Source: Alkalicoccus chagannorensis DSM 18086
GTDB taxonomy: Bacteria; Bacillota; Bacilli; Bacillales; Salisediminibacteriaceae
Direction: 5' to 3'
Length of the DNA stretch: 64,000 nucleotides
Assembly: GCF_000429725.1 (NCBI RefSeq)
Contig: NZ_AUCK01000001.1
Coordinates: forward strand, 372,001 to 436,000
The notes below the pieces were generated by a model. It searched no databases. It had not been told where the DNA came from and saw nothing but the letters and a program-made list of their open reading frames with translations. Shown here piece after piece: positions 7,746-15,887 of the stretch. Position 1 is the stretch's first letter. Each line of letters opens with the position of its first letter. Both the position numbers and the translations under genes were made by a program.

Positions 7746-8356
7746 ACGGTGACCGGCCTCAATACAGCCCGGACCGGGGCACCGTCTCTACCTTTTAATG
7801 CCAGCGGCTGAGCTGCGAGGTCGTACGTTCCCGCCCGCGCCTCCCGGAAGCGGAGCCCCTCCAGAATAATGATGCGGTTCTCCCGGCAGGCATGATGGGC
7901 CGGCAGCACCTTGCTTTCAAGCGGATCTATGGAAGGACCATCAATGCCGATCAGCCGGATCCCCTCCTCCGCTAAAAGGTGCACGGCCTCTGCCGTCAGA
8001 ACAGGAAATTGTTCGTATCCATGTCCATGATCACTCGTTCGAATCAGCAGCCGTGTTTCGGAGAAAGGCTTGTGGCTCTCCAAATGTGCTGCAGTTATGG
8101 TGTCTTCTCCATACATTTCGATGACCCTGCACGTGCCGATACAGGCATCAAGCGGGACGTCCTCAATGGTTATACCGTCCTGATCATAGTGAAAAGGGGC
8201 ATCCATGTGCGTGCCTGTGTGCGTGCTCATCGTGACAGCAGAGACGTTAACCGCCTCCCCTTCCGAGATGGACATGGTAGTCCGAAACTGTACCGCTTCA
8301 TCCCCAGGCCAGACTTCCATCGCTTCTTCTATGTACTGGCTTATATCAATCAGCAT
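7742..8356 (-). CDS. kynB: Kynurenine formamidase-type cyclase (KynB family)
   Basis: 204 aa, the usual KynB length (about 208). The ATG at 8356 is chosen because AAGGAG lies seven bases upstream; a frame extending to 8572 has no ribosome site. The metal-binding signature STHTGTHMDAPFH (H46, H50, D52, H56) is intact, as is GIDGPSIDPLES near residue 146. KynB hydrolyses N-formyl-L-kynurenine in tryptophan breakdown, but no other kynurenine gene is seen here. The wider cyclase family includes other amidases, so substrate is not certain. The nearby nicotinamidase may point to NAD-related metabolism. Confidence 0.85.
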   Translation of the reverse strand: MLIDISQYIEEAMEVWPGDEAVQFRTTMSISEGEAVNVSAVTMSTHTGTHMDAPFHYDQDGITIEDVPLDACIGTCRVIEMYGEDTITAAHLESHKPFSETRLLIRTSDHGHGYEQFPVLTAEAVHLLAEEGIRLIGIDGPSIDPLESKVLPAHHACRENRIIILEGLRFREARAGTYDLAAQPLALKGRDGAPVRAVLRPVTV

Positions 8357-8456
8357 ATTCATGCTCCTTCCTCTCACACAGCGAGAGCCGTCCCAGTGTC
8401 TGCCAGGGACGGCCGCCGGTGAAGCACCTTGTTTATCTACGTGCAGAAGCAGACGG

Positions 8457-8660
8457 TTATTCTTCTCCGTGCTTACGCTCCAGCTGTGTTTCTGACCATT
8501 CAAAGAGCCTTCTGGCAAGTTCATCCACTTCGACTTCCATGTGGTATCCGATTTTGAATTCCTGTTTCGCATTTTCGTCCAGCCGTAAATAGGAGTTCTT
8601 CAATTCCTGGGCGGCGTGCGCTACATCTTCCAGCTTTTTTCTAGTTCCATGCAGTTCCAT
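8457..8660 (-). CDS. Small hypothetical protein, 67 aa
   Basis: The start is ATG at 8660 with a strong GGAGGG seven bases upstream. The product is charged and helical, with KKLEDVAHAAQELKNSY and DELARRLFEWSETQLERKHGEE, and no Cys or membrane segment. It may dimerise as a coiled coil. I do not recognise it. It lies between pncA (43 bp upstream) and kynB (100 bp downstream). An inverted repeat GCCGTCCC...GGGACGGC at about 8388-8414 sits in the gap before kynB without a T-run. Confidence 0.7.
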   Translation of the reverse strand: MELHGTRKKLEDVAHAAQELKNSYLRLDENAKQEFKIGYHMEVEVDELARRLFEWSETQLERKHGEE

Positions 8661-8703
8661 TCAGCATCCCTCCTACTGCAGACGTACCCTGCCAATCCAT
8701 TGG

Positions 8704-9261
8704 TCAATCCTGTTTTTTTCCTTCCACTACGGCCCCTAGCGTATTTTCAAAATGACGAAGCGCCCAGGCATGTCCTTCCGGATCAAAGCTCTCTACTGCA
8801 TCGGCGTGAATCGTCATATCAAAGCCTTGATTATATGCATCCACCGCGGTATGCAGGATGCAGATATCGGTGCAGACGCCGGCCAGATGGATCGACGTAA
8901 TTCCCCGTTCGCGAAGCTTTTGTGCGAGCGGCGTTCCCGCAAAAGCGCTGTACCTCGACTTATCCATCCAATAATACTGCTCCGGTTCCAGTTCAGCCAT
9001 CGTCTCACCAGTCTGTCCATACAGACGCCGGCCTTTTGTGCCAATAATGTTGTGCGGCGGGAACAAATTCGTTTCAGGATGCCAAGGATCCTGCTGTTCA
9101 TGCGCATCCACTGCAAAAACGAGGAAGTCCTGTTGTTCCACTGCCTGCTCAATGAGCCCTGCCACTGCGGAATCGATGGCTTGACCGCGCTCTCCGCACG
9201 TCAGCCTTCCATCATCCGCAACAAAATCTTCGGTATAATCAATGATGATCCATGCTTCCAT
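8704..9261 (-). CDS. pncA: Nicotinamidase
   Basis: 185 aa of the isochorismatase-like fold. The catalytic triad is visible as D8 (IIDYTEDF), K101 (MDKSRYSAF) and C130 (AGVCTDICI). The metal ligands D52 and H54 lie in VDAHEQQDPW, with H70 following. It converts nicotinamide to nicotinate for NAD salvage. The start at 9261 is chosen since GGAGGAG lies six bases upstream; an ATG at 9276 overlaps that ribosome site. It is the first gene of a five-gene minus-strand unit with the 67-aa gene, kynB and two thioredoxin-fold genes. Confidence 0.92.
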   Translation of the reverse strand: MEAWIIIDYTEDFVADDGRLTCGERGQAIDSAVAGLIEQAVEQQDFLVFAVDAHEQQDPWHPETNLFPPHNIIGTKGRRLYGQTGETMAELEPEQYYWMDKSRYSAFAGTPLAQKLRERGITSIHLAGVCTDICILHTAVDAYNQGFDMTIHADAVESFDPEGHAWALRHFENTLGAVVEGKKQD

Positions 9262-9364
9262 GATCGTCTCCTCCATCCGCAGACTATCTCTGCTTTTTCA
9301 ATCTGCAGCCTCTTCGTTCGACCTGTTCAACAGTACTATCATACCATACAACTGGAAAACAGGT

Positions 9365-9393
9365 TTCCAATGCTGCCTTGTTTGTTCTATAAT
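9365..9393 (+). promoter_or_regulatory. Probable sigma-A promoter of the CBS-ACT gene
   Basis: A perfect -10 TATAAT lies at 9388-9393, with a weak -35 TTCCAA at 9365-9370 and a 17-bp spacer. The gene starts 37 bp downstream. Confidence 0.5.
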
Positions 9394-9430
9394 AGAGAAA
9401 CTCAGGGTAAAAAAGAAAGGGTTGAATAAC

Positions 9431-10060
9431 ATGAAAATTAAGTACAATATCATTCCGGCAGAAAACGTCGTCACCTGCCATGATCAGATGACGGTCGCTG
9501 AAGCAAGAAAAACACTCGAAGAAAGCGGGTACCGCTGTATTCCCGTTCTCGACAAAACCGGCACACAGTTTAAAGGCAATATTTATGCGCAGGTGCTTTA
9601 CAGAGAGCTGCTGTATAACGACAGCAGCGAGACCGACAACATTCTTTCCTTAGTCGAAGATGAATTTGTACATATTGACGAACAGGCATCGTTCTTTCGA
9701 GTGTTCACAAACATTAAACGCTACCCTTACCTTGCGGTCATCGACGAACAGCAGCGTTTTTCCGGCATTTTGACGCACGCTAACGTGATGGAGCTGCTGG
9801 AAGACTCCTGGGGCATTGAGAGAGGAAATTACACAATGACCATTTCCACTCATGAGTATCAAGGTGCATTAAGTACGATTATGGACAGCATCAAAAAGTT
9901 CTCCACTATTCACAGCATGATGACACTCGATAATGACAGCACGTTTTTCAGAAGAGTGATTGTCACGCTGCCGAAAGAAACAACCGAGGCCCTGCTTGAT
10001 CAGCTCGTGCAGCATCTGGAAAAAGAAGGATTCCGCGTCTTCGACATCGAGCGCATTTAA
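9431..10060 (+). CDS. cbpA: CBS-ACT protein, probable cyclic-di-AMP receptor CbpA
   Basis: 209 aa. Two CBS motifs fill residues about 1-125 (VVTCHDQMTVAEARKTLEES and ERFSG-like DEQQRFSGILTHANVME). An ACT-like domain lies at about 128-205 (TMTISTHEYQGALSTIMDSI). Listeria CbpA (Lmo0553) has this CBS-ACT order and binds c-di-AMP; the related but shorter YkuL/DarB lacks the ACT part. The ATG at 9431 follows AAAGAAAGG and a probable promoter. It is monocistronic, closed by a hairpin at 10118-10150. Ligand binding is inferred from the family. Confidence 0.8.
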   Translation: MKIKYNIIPAENVVTCHDQMTVAEARKTLEESGYRCIPVLDKTGTQFKGNIYAQVLYRELLYNDSSETDNILSLVEDEFVHIDEQASFFRVFTNIKRYPYLAVIDEQQRFSGILTHANVMELLEDSWGIERGNYTMTISTHEYQGALSTIMDSIKKFSTIHSMMTLDNDSTFFRRVIVTLPKETTEALLDQLVQHLEKEGFRVFDIERI

Positions 10061-10117
10061 TGCTTCATACGAAACCGGATGACCCGGGACTGCAGCTCCG
10101 CTTCGCTTCGTCCCGGC

Positions 10118-10150
10118 AGGACCGCCCCTGACATCCATCAGGGCGGTCCT
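10118..10150. terminator. Bidirectional terminator between the CBS-ACT gene and the lipoprotein gene
   Basis: The arms AGGACCGCCCCTGA and TCAGGGCGGTCCT pair with one bulged base around a six-base loop. The hairpin is followed on the plus strand by TCTTCTTTATT. It sits between two convergent genes. Confidence 0.75.
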
Positions 10151-10155
10151 CTTCT

Positions 10156-10602
10156 TTATTCGTCCTCATCACTTCTTCTCCCAATTGCTTCGATCACAGG
10201 CTCGCCATCATCTTCGCCGAGATAGAAAAAACGAGTTCTCGTTTCTTCCGTGACCGCTCCGCCTTCTTCAATTTCATACGTGATCGTCATCCGGATCCGC
10301 TCTTCCTCGTACTCATTAACTTCAGGCACTGTCTCTTCTACCGCTGCTACTCTCTCGATGGTTCTCGAGGAAACGAGCTGCTGATGATAGCGGCGTTCGT
10401 TGTGATACCCGTGGTTATTCAGAATGTAATACGGTTCCATGTAGCTGAAGCTGCCACTTTCCAGGCTCTCTTCCCAGTCATCCAGATAGCTGAGAATAAA
10501 CGCTTCTTCATCTTCTGCATTCCGGTTATCATCCTCCCACTCCCCCTGCCCGCCACAGGCAGTGAGAAGCAGCAATAGAATTGCTGCGTTCAACAGCTTC
10601 AT
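10156..10602 (-). CDS. Small secreted lipoprotein, unknown function
   Basis: 148 aa. It has a short signal peptide with lipobox LLTAC (C16), then an acidic linker. A domain of about 100 residues follows, with two aromatic helices (FILSYLDDWEESLESGSFSYMEPYY) and a strand-rich end (IRMTITYEIEEGG, TRFFYLGEDDGEPVIEAIG). This looks like the NTF2-like C-terminal domain of TcaA/YvbJ-type proteins, a tentative comparison. Its ATG overlaps the yppE stop by 4 bp, so it is coupled to yppE. It is expected on the outer face of the membrane. Confidence 0.8.
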   Translation of the reverse strand: MKLLNAAILLLLLTACGGQGEWEDDNRNAEDEEAFILSYLDDWEESLESGSFSYMEPYYILNNHGYHNERRYHQQLVSSRTIERVAAVEETVPEVNEYEEERIRMTITYEIEEGGAVTEETRTRFFYLGEDDGEPVIEAIGRRSDEDE

Positions 10603-10961
10603 GCTTCCACCGCCTGTTCAACCATGGACAGCGTATAATGAATGGATTTATACCGCTCCTGGAATCGTTTCTTCTTCGTATCCTGCTGGAAGCAGGTAAC
10701 AGCTGCCATCTCCATGTTCTCGAGCATCGTATCGATCTGCTGCTCATGCAGATACGCTGGCTTCTCCGTTTGTATCATGCTTCTTACGAGCGGCTCCCAT
10801 TCCTCTACTGTTTGTCTCACGCTGTCGGCGAACGGTTTGACGTCCTGATAAAAGTCTGCTTCTTCCCCACCGAGACGGTGCCGTTCAAAATACGTTTTTG
10901 CCTCATCGGTCTTCTTTTTCAACTCGACCGTTAATTCGATTAATCTGCTATATGTGCTCAT
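10599..10961 (-). CDS. yppE: YppE family protein (DUF1798)
   Basis: 120 aa, all helical, with the family look of YppE: start MSTYSRLIELTVELKKKTDEA, central ADFYQDVKPFADSVRQTVEEW and KRFQERYKSIHYTLSMVEQAVE at the end. The start ATG at 10961 has GAGGTG six bases upstream; GTG at 10970 is too close to it. YppE structures are four-helix bundles of unknown function. Its position divergent from recU-ponA matches B. subtilis gene order. Confidence 0.88.
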   Translation of the reverse strand: MSTYSRLIELTVELKKKTDEAKTYFERHRLGGEEADFYQDVKPFADSVRQTVEEWEPLVRSMIQTEKPAYLHEQQIDTMLENMEMAAVTCFQQDTKKKRFQERYKSIHYTLSMVEQAVEA

Positions 10962-11076
10962 GCTGTTCACCTCAGAGCGATTGTAACAAATTCTCTATTT
11001 TCCTGCGATAGTATTGCCTCCGCTGTTTGTTGTGATACCATTAATGGATGATTCCAGCGGTCTGGAGGGAAGCAAG

Positions 11077-11706
11077 TTGACTATACATTATCCGAATGGA
11101 AAAAAATTTGTTAAAAAGCGTATCTCCACAGATAAAAATAACGTCAAACAACATGAGAACACATTCTCGAACCGGGGAATGCGTTTTGAAGAGGATATTC
11201 AGGAGTCCTGTGCGTTCTATCTTGCCAGAGACAAAGCGGTGATTCACAAGAAACCAACCCCCCTGCAGATTGTGCGGGTGCACTACCCGAAACGGAGTGC
11301 AGCGGTAGTGACGGAAGCGTATTTTCAGCAGCCGTCCACCACAGATTTCAATGGGGTTTACCGGGGCCGCTATGTCGACTTTGAAGCGAAGGAAACGCGC
11401 AACAAAACGAGTTTTCCTCTGAAAAACATTCATGCTCATCAGATTGATCACATGAAGCAGGCAGAAGCCCACGGCGGAACATGCTTTCTGTTGATGCATT
11501 TCCGCGCACACAAAGAAGTCTATCTTGTTCCTGCAGCCGTGATCGTCGACTGGTACGAAAATAAAGATAAAACGAGAAAATCCATTCCGAAAAAAGACAT
11601 TGAAGCGGCAGGCTATCATGTACCTGTCGGTTTTCTGCCGAGGATCGATTTTCTCAAGGCTGTGGATGACTACATCGACAGTCAAGACAGAAAGGAAGAT
11701 GAGTGA
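11077..11706 (+). CDS. recU: Holliday junction resolvase RecU
   Basis: 209 aa from a TTG start at 11077, seven bases after GGAGGG. An upstream ATG frame lacks a ribosome site and would add residues absent from the family. The conserved core VIHKKPTPLQIVRVHYPKRSAAVV and the catalytic cluster TTD (D90) and DFEAKETRNKTSFPL (D101, E103, K105) are intact. RecU cleaves four-way junctions in recombinational repair and chromosome segregation. It overlaps ponA by one base (TGATG), the usual recU-ponA pair. Confidence 0.95.
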   Translation: MTIHYPNGKKFVKKRISTDKNNVKQHENTFSNRGMRFEEDIQESCAFYLARDKAVIHKKPTPLQIVRVHYPKRSAAVVTEAYFQQPSTTDFNGVYRGRYVDFEAKETRNKTSFPLKNIHAHQIDHMKQAEAHGGTCFLLMHFRAHKEVYLVPAAVIVDWYENKDKTRKSIPKKDIEAAGYHVPVGFLPRIDFLKAVDDYIDSQDRKEDE

Positions 11707-14594
11707 TGGCAGAAGAGCTGTCCAGAAAGAAAAGACGGGAAACATCTAAAAAACCGGAAAAGAACAAGAAAAAAAGCCGAGGCCTGATTAAGAAGACGCT
11801 GATAGCCCTGCTGCTGCTTCTTGCCGTCGGTATTGTCGCAGGAGGTATTACCGCATTCGCCATCATTCGGGATGCTCCTCCTCTGGACCATGACCGGCTC
11901 ACACTCGAACAGAATCCAGAGATTCTGGACCGGGAGGGTGAAGTCATTACGACGCTGCAGTCTTCTGAGAACAGACGCTCTGCAGACATAGAAGAAGTGC
12001 CGCAGGTGATGATCGATTCTGTTCTCGCCATTGAAGATGCACGATTCTACGACCACTTCGGTGTTGATATCCGCCGCCTCGGCGGTGCCGTGTTAGCGAA
12101 CGTCCGCGGCGGCTTCGGCGCTGAGGGAGCGAGCACCATTACGCAGCAGGTGGTGAAAAACCTGTTCCTCGATTTCGATAAAACGATGACCAGAAAGCTG
12201 CAGGAACAGTACCTTGCCGTTCAAATGGAACAGCAGTATACAAAAGATCAGATTTTGGAAATGTACATGAATGCGATCTACTTCTCCGACGGCCGTTACG
12301 GTATTGTCGAAGCGTCCAACTATTATTTCAACAAAGATCTGTCAGAGCTTAACATTGAAGATGCTGCTCTGCTTGCAGGAATTCCGCAGCGTCCGAACGC
12401 ACACAATCCGTTCAATCATCCGGAACAGGCAGAGAACCGTCGTAATGTCGTCATCAATCAGATGGTTCACTATGATAAAATCACGGAAGAAGAAGGAGAG
12501 GCCGCAAAAGCGGTGCCTGTCTCCGAACAGCTGGAACAGACCGAACGTGACACGAATGCCTACCAGTCCTATATCGATCAGGTGCTGAATGAAGTGGAAG
12601 CGATTGACGGTATCGAATCGTCCGATATTTATACTGGGGGATTAACGATTCACACGAACCTCGACCAGGACCTTCAGAGCCATGTTGAAGGATTGATTCA
12701 AAGCGGAGAGGTCATTCAGTTTCCTGATGAACTGATGCAGGCCGGTGTTACCGTGATGGATACTGCAAGTGGAGAAGTTCAGGCTATCGGCGGCATCCGG
12801 GAAGCGTCCGAAACCCTGCGCGGCTATAACTGGGCCACGAATCCTTCCAGGTCGGTCGGCTCTACGGCCAAGCCGATTTTTTCCTACGGCCCCGCTATTG
12901 ACGTAGAGCAGTGGTCCACATACGAACAAATTGCAGATGAACCATATCAGTATCAGACCGAAGACAGAGAAGTGCGTAACTTTGACCGCAGTCATCGTGG
13001 TGATGTTTCCATGAGGGAAGCACTCCGGGACTCTTTGAACGTCCCTGCAGTCAAAGCACTGAATGAAGCGGGGATGGACAATAGTGAATCCTTTGCCCGC
13101 GGGCTGGGCATGGATTTCGAGACGATGAATGAATCCTTCGCTCTCGGAACGAATGAAGCCTCCTCCATGGAAATGGCCGGCGCTTATGCAGCCTTCGGCA
13201 GTGGAGGAGTGTATAACGAACCTCATACCGTCACCCGGGTCGAATTTCCGGATGGTCAGGAAATCGATCTGGCACCGGAAGGAACGAATGCGATGAATGA
13301 TTATACCGCCTACATGGTGACCGACATGCTCCGGGATGTCATCACCGATGGAACAGCTGCGAGAATGCAGATGAACGGTTTTGATGTTGCTGGTAAAACC
13401 GGCTCTTCGAACTTCCAGGATGAGGACCGGGAACAATACGGAATTCCGGCGGATGCCGATGCCATTCCTGATGCCTGGTTTGTCGGCTATTCACCAGAAC
13501 TGACGACGTCAGTGTGGACCGGCTATCCGAGCTTTAACGACGGGTATATTGATCGTGCAGCGAACGAACACCATATTTCACAGGACTTGTTCCAGGAAGT
13601 GATGAATTTCGCCCATGATGAAAACAGCAGCAGCTTTACAAGACCGGATTCCGTGATCGAAATGGACATCGAAGCCGCGACGGGCATGCTGCCAAGTGAT
13701 TTTACACCGGAGAGTGAGATTATTCAGGAGCTCTTTGTTCGAGGGACGGAGCCGGGAAGCGTCTCAGAGGAATTCGAAATAGAAGAAGCTTCCGGTATTC
13801 AGAATCTATCAGCCTCCTACAACGAAGCATCTGATTCTATTGAAGCATCGTGGAGTTTCCCGGAAGAAGAGCTTGAATTCTTTAACTTCAACGTAGAAGC
13901 AGTTTCAGATGGTTCGGTACAGGCTGAAGAAAGAACCGATGCCATGTCCTTCTCCTTCACCAATCCGCAGCCGGGAAGCACCTATACGATCAGAGTAACC
14001 CCAGTGGATGCCGATGACGGCAGTTCCGCCGGCGATGCAGCTGAAGTTCAGGTTACCATTCCGGATGATGAGTTAGAAGAAGAAAATGAGAACATGGAAG
14101 AGAACAACGACAACAACAACGAACCAAACGACCTGAATGAAGAAGAGAACGCCAACGAAAACCAGGATAACAACATGAACAATAACAACAACGGTACGAA
14201 CGAGACGGACAATGAGGGAAATAACGTGGAGGCACCGGAAGAAAATACAGCTGAACCCGAAAATAACGGTGCGGACAACGCCCCTCAAAACAACGCACCA
14301 GCGAATAACTCCGGAGGTGAAAACAGCAGTAACGGGCAGACCTCCGGCGTGGAAAACAACGCCACAAACAGTAACAATAATAATAGTAGTAATAACAACG
14401 CTAACGCTTCTACCAGCAGCTCAAATGGTAACAACCAGAATAACAGCAACGCCTCTACCAGCAGCTCAAATGGTAACAACCAGAACAATAGCAGCGCCTC
14501 TACCAGCAGTGCCGATGAAAACAGTCAAAACAACAGCGAAGCCGGCACTAACAACAATTCGAATGAGACTACGAGCAACGGAAACAATCAATAA
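11706..14594 (+). CDS. ponA: Bifunctional penicillin-binding protein 1A/1B with long Asn-rich tail
   Basis: 962 aa class A PBP. A Lys/Arg-rich cytosolic N-terminus (1-30) and one membrane helix (31-52) lead to the GT51 domain. That domain has catalytic EDARFYDHFG (E110) and GASTITQQVVKNLFL. The transpeptidase domain shows STAK (S386), SLN (S443) and KTG (K564). A fibronectin type III-like segment follows at about 690-780. Residues from about 790 to 962 are an Asn/Glu-, then Asn/Ser-rich tail with a 15-residue repeat. The ATG at 11706 follows AAAGGAAG; GTG at 11703 is the alternative. It polymerises and cross-links peptidoglycan outside the membrane. The tail is typical of Bacillus PonA but longer than in B. 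subtilis (about 914 aa). Confidence 0.95.
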   Translation: MAEELSRKKRRETSKKPEKNKKKSRGLIKKTLIALLLLLAVGIVAGGITAFAIIRDAPPLDHDRLTLEQNPEILDREGEVITTLQSSENRRSADIEEVPQVMIDSVLAIEDARFYDHFGVDIRRLGGAVLANVRGGFGAEGASTITQQVVKNLFLDFDKTMTRKLQEQYLAVQMEQQYTKDQILEMYMNAIYFSDGRYGIVEASNYYFNKDLSELNIEDAALLAGIPQRPNAHNPFNHPEQAENRRNVVINQMVHYDKITEEEGEAAKAVPVSEQLEQTERDTNAYQSYIDQVLNEVEAIDGIESSDIYTGGLTIHTNLDQDLQSHVEGLIQSGEVIQFPDELMQAGVTVMDTASGEVQAIGGIREASETLRGYNWATNPSRSVGSTAKPIFSYGPAIDVEQWSTYEQIADEPYQYQTEDREVRNFDRSHRGDVSMREALRDSLNVPAVKALNEAGMDNSESFARGLGMDFETMNESFALGTNEASSMEMAGAYAAFGSGGVYNEPHTVTRVEFPDGQEIDLAPEGTNAMNDYTAYMVTDMLRDVITDGTAARMQMNGFDVAGKTGSSNFQDEDREQYGIPADADAIPDAWFVGYSPELTTSVWTGYPSFNDGYIDRAANEHHISQDLFQEVMNFAHDENSSSFTRPDSVIEMDIEAATGMLPSDFTPESEIIQELFVRGTEPGSVSEEFEIEEASGIQNLSASYNEASDSIEASWSFPEEELEFFNFNVEAVSDGSVQAEERTDAMSFSFTNPQPGSTYTIRVTPVDADDGSSAGDAAEVQVTIPDDELEEENENMEENNDNNNEPNDLNEEENANENQDNNMNNNNNGTNETDNEGNNVEAPEENTAEPENNGADNAPQNNAPANNSGGENSSNGQTSGVENNATNSNNNNSSNNNANASTSSSNGNNQNNSNASTSSSNGNNQNNSSASTSSADENSQNNSEAGTNNNSNETTSNGNNQ
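14403..14537 (+). repeat. Three tandem 45-bp repeats in the ponA tail
   Basis: The units are at 14403-14447, 14448-14492 and 14493-14537. The first two differ at only a few bases; the third diverges in its second half. They encode (N/S)ASTSSSNGNNQNNS-type 15-mers in the extracellular tail. Such in-frame repeats can change copy number by slippage without breaking the gene. Confidence 0.9.
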
Positions 14595-14644
14595 CAGGGC
14601 TTACAGCCAGGAAACGAGCCCAGCACGTCCGCGCAGCTGTCAGC

Positions 14645-14681
14645 ACGCCGGAAGCATTCTGCTTCCGGCGTGTCGTTTTTG
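14645..14681 (+). terminator. Terminator of recU-ponA
   Basis: A perfect 13-bp stem CACGCCGGAAGCA / TGCTTCCGGCGTG with a three-base loop is followed by TCGTTTTT. It lies 50 bp after the ponA stop. Confidence 0.9.
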
Positions 14682-15230
14682 GAGATCCGAACCTGCTTTC
14701 CCTGGAAGCCGATGTCCTGACGAATTACCTGCCATGGGCGCCGGTGATGCAGGAATCCTTTGTTTCTAAACTATCATAAGCGTCACCGGACGCCGATTGA
14801 CCTTATCCCGCTCTTAAAAAAAGAAGATGACATACGGCTTTTGGCGTGCCCGAGCAGAAGGCGACGGTACAGAAGCAGCGACCGGTTTTCTTGCGACGAG
14901 TAAACGCAGGAGCACAGTCCGAACATCCTCATTCGCTCCGCGAATGATCGTTGAGGGCAGCGCCCCTTGACAAGCGTCCGCCGAAAACGAAGGAAATCGG
15001 CGTAAACGTTGTTTCCACACCCCAACATATATTTTAGAACCTTCTTTGACGACGACTCTCGCCAGGAAGCCTGGGAATGATTGGCTATGAGCCTGCTGTG
15101 TTATGTCTATGTAAAAACGAAACGCTTCCGACAATCCACTGGGATCATCGGAAGCGTTTTTTCTTATTTGGAACTTTTGGCGCAAGACTCTGCCTGTCGG
15201 CATGATAGAAGACGAACGAGAGCGTGCAGC
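14682..15230. other. Spacer of about 550 bp with no credible gene
   Basis: Overlapping open frames occur on both strands without ribosome sites or family likeness. The only clear structure is the conserved hairpin at 15113-15163. ypoC, which lies between nth and ponA in B. subtilis, is not here. Confidence 0.55.
15113..15163. terminator. Conserved hairpin, family copy 2 (terminator of the nth operon)
   Basis: The left arm 15120-15137 is identical over 18 bases to copy 1. The right arm 15142-15159 reads GGATCATCGGAAGCGTTT. A-run and T-run flank the stem, so it can act on both strands. It lies 68 bp past the nth stop. Confidence 0.8.
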
Positions 15231-15887
15231 TTATTCACCCGATACGTGCTTCATACGCTTTTTCCCTTCCCGGCAGATGTCCTGGAGCGGACATACCGGA
15301 CAGGACGGCTTTTGGGATTTACAATGATACCTTCCGAAGAAAATCATCCGGTGGTGAGTAGCCGACCATTCTGATTCCGGTATTTTTTTCATCAATGTTT
15401 TCTCTACTTCCAGTACCGAGTCCTTCCACCTGCATAAGCCAAGCCTTTTGCTTACACGTTCTACGTGGGTATCAACGGCGATCGCCGGTTCGTCAAAAGC
15501 CACAGAAGCAACGACGTTCGCCGTTTTCCGGCCGACGCCGGCGAGCTTCATCAATTCGTCCCGCTCCCGGGGTACCTTACCGTCATGGTCATCAAGCAGC
15601 GCACGACAGAGCTTCTGAATGTTCTTCGCTTTACTCCGGAAGAGGCCGATCCGCCGGATGTCGTTCTCCAGTTCCTCTAGCGGCACGGCAAGGTAATCTT
15701 CCGGCGTACGGTATTTTCGGAATAGATCCGGCGTTACTTTGTTCACGAGCGCATCCGTTGCCTGAGCCGACAGAACTACCGCCACAGTGAGCTCCATAGC
15801 ATTGCTGTGCGTCAGTTCACAGTCCGCATCCGGATACATCGACTCAAACGTGTCCAGTACTCTTCTGATCTGTGTCTTGTTCAGCAT
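15231..15887 (-). CDS. nth: Endonuclease III
   Basis: 218 aa DNA glycosylase/AP lyase for oxidised pyrimidines. The helix-hairpin-helix with catalytic lysine (LAGVGRKTANVV), the catalytic aspartate (AVDTHVERVSKRLG) and the 4Fe-4S ligands C189, C196, C199 and C205 in C-x6-C-x2-C-x5-C are all present. It overlaps dnaD by 7 bp at its start, as in the usual dnaD-nth pair. Base-excision repair role is standard for the family. Confidence 0.96.
   Translation of the reverse strand: MLNKTQIRRVLDTFESMYPDADCELTHSNAMELTVAVVLSAQATDALVNKVTPDLFRKYRTPEDYLAVPLEELENDIRRIGLFRSKAKNIQKLCRALLDDHDGKVPRERDELMKLAGVGRKTANVVASVAFDEPAIAVDTHVERVSKRLGLCRWKDSVLEVEKTLMKKIPESEWSATHHRMIFFGRYHCKSQKPSCPVCPLQDICREGKKRMKHVSGE

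Noticed and set aside
8030-8060. tRNA T-loop-like GTTCGAATC
   Set aside because: Lies inside kynB coding sequence and no cloverleaf can be formed around it.
12642-13436. 264-codon minus-strand open frame inside ponA
   Set aside because: Antisense shadow of the transpeptidase domain coding sequence, without a ribosome site.
14403-14537. Tandem 45-bp repeats as a CRISPR array
   Set aside because: No unique spacers; the repeats are contiguous, in frame and coding.
14212-14769. 185-codon plus-strand open frame overlapping the ponA tail, rich in Thr
   Set aside because: Arises from the Asn-codon-rich (AAC/AAT) repeats read in another frame; it runs through the terminator.
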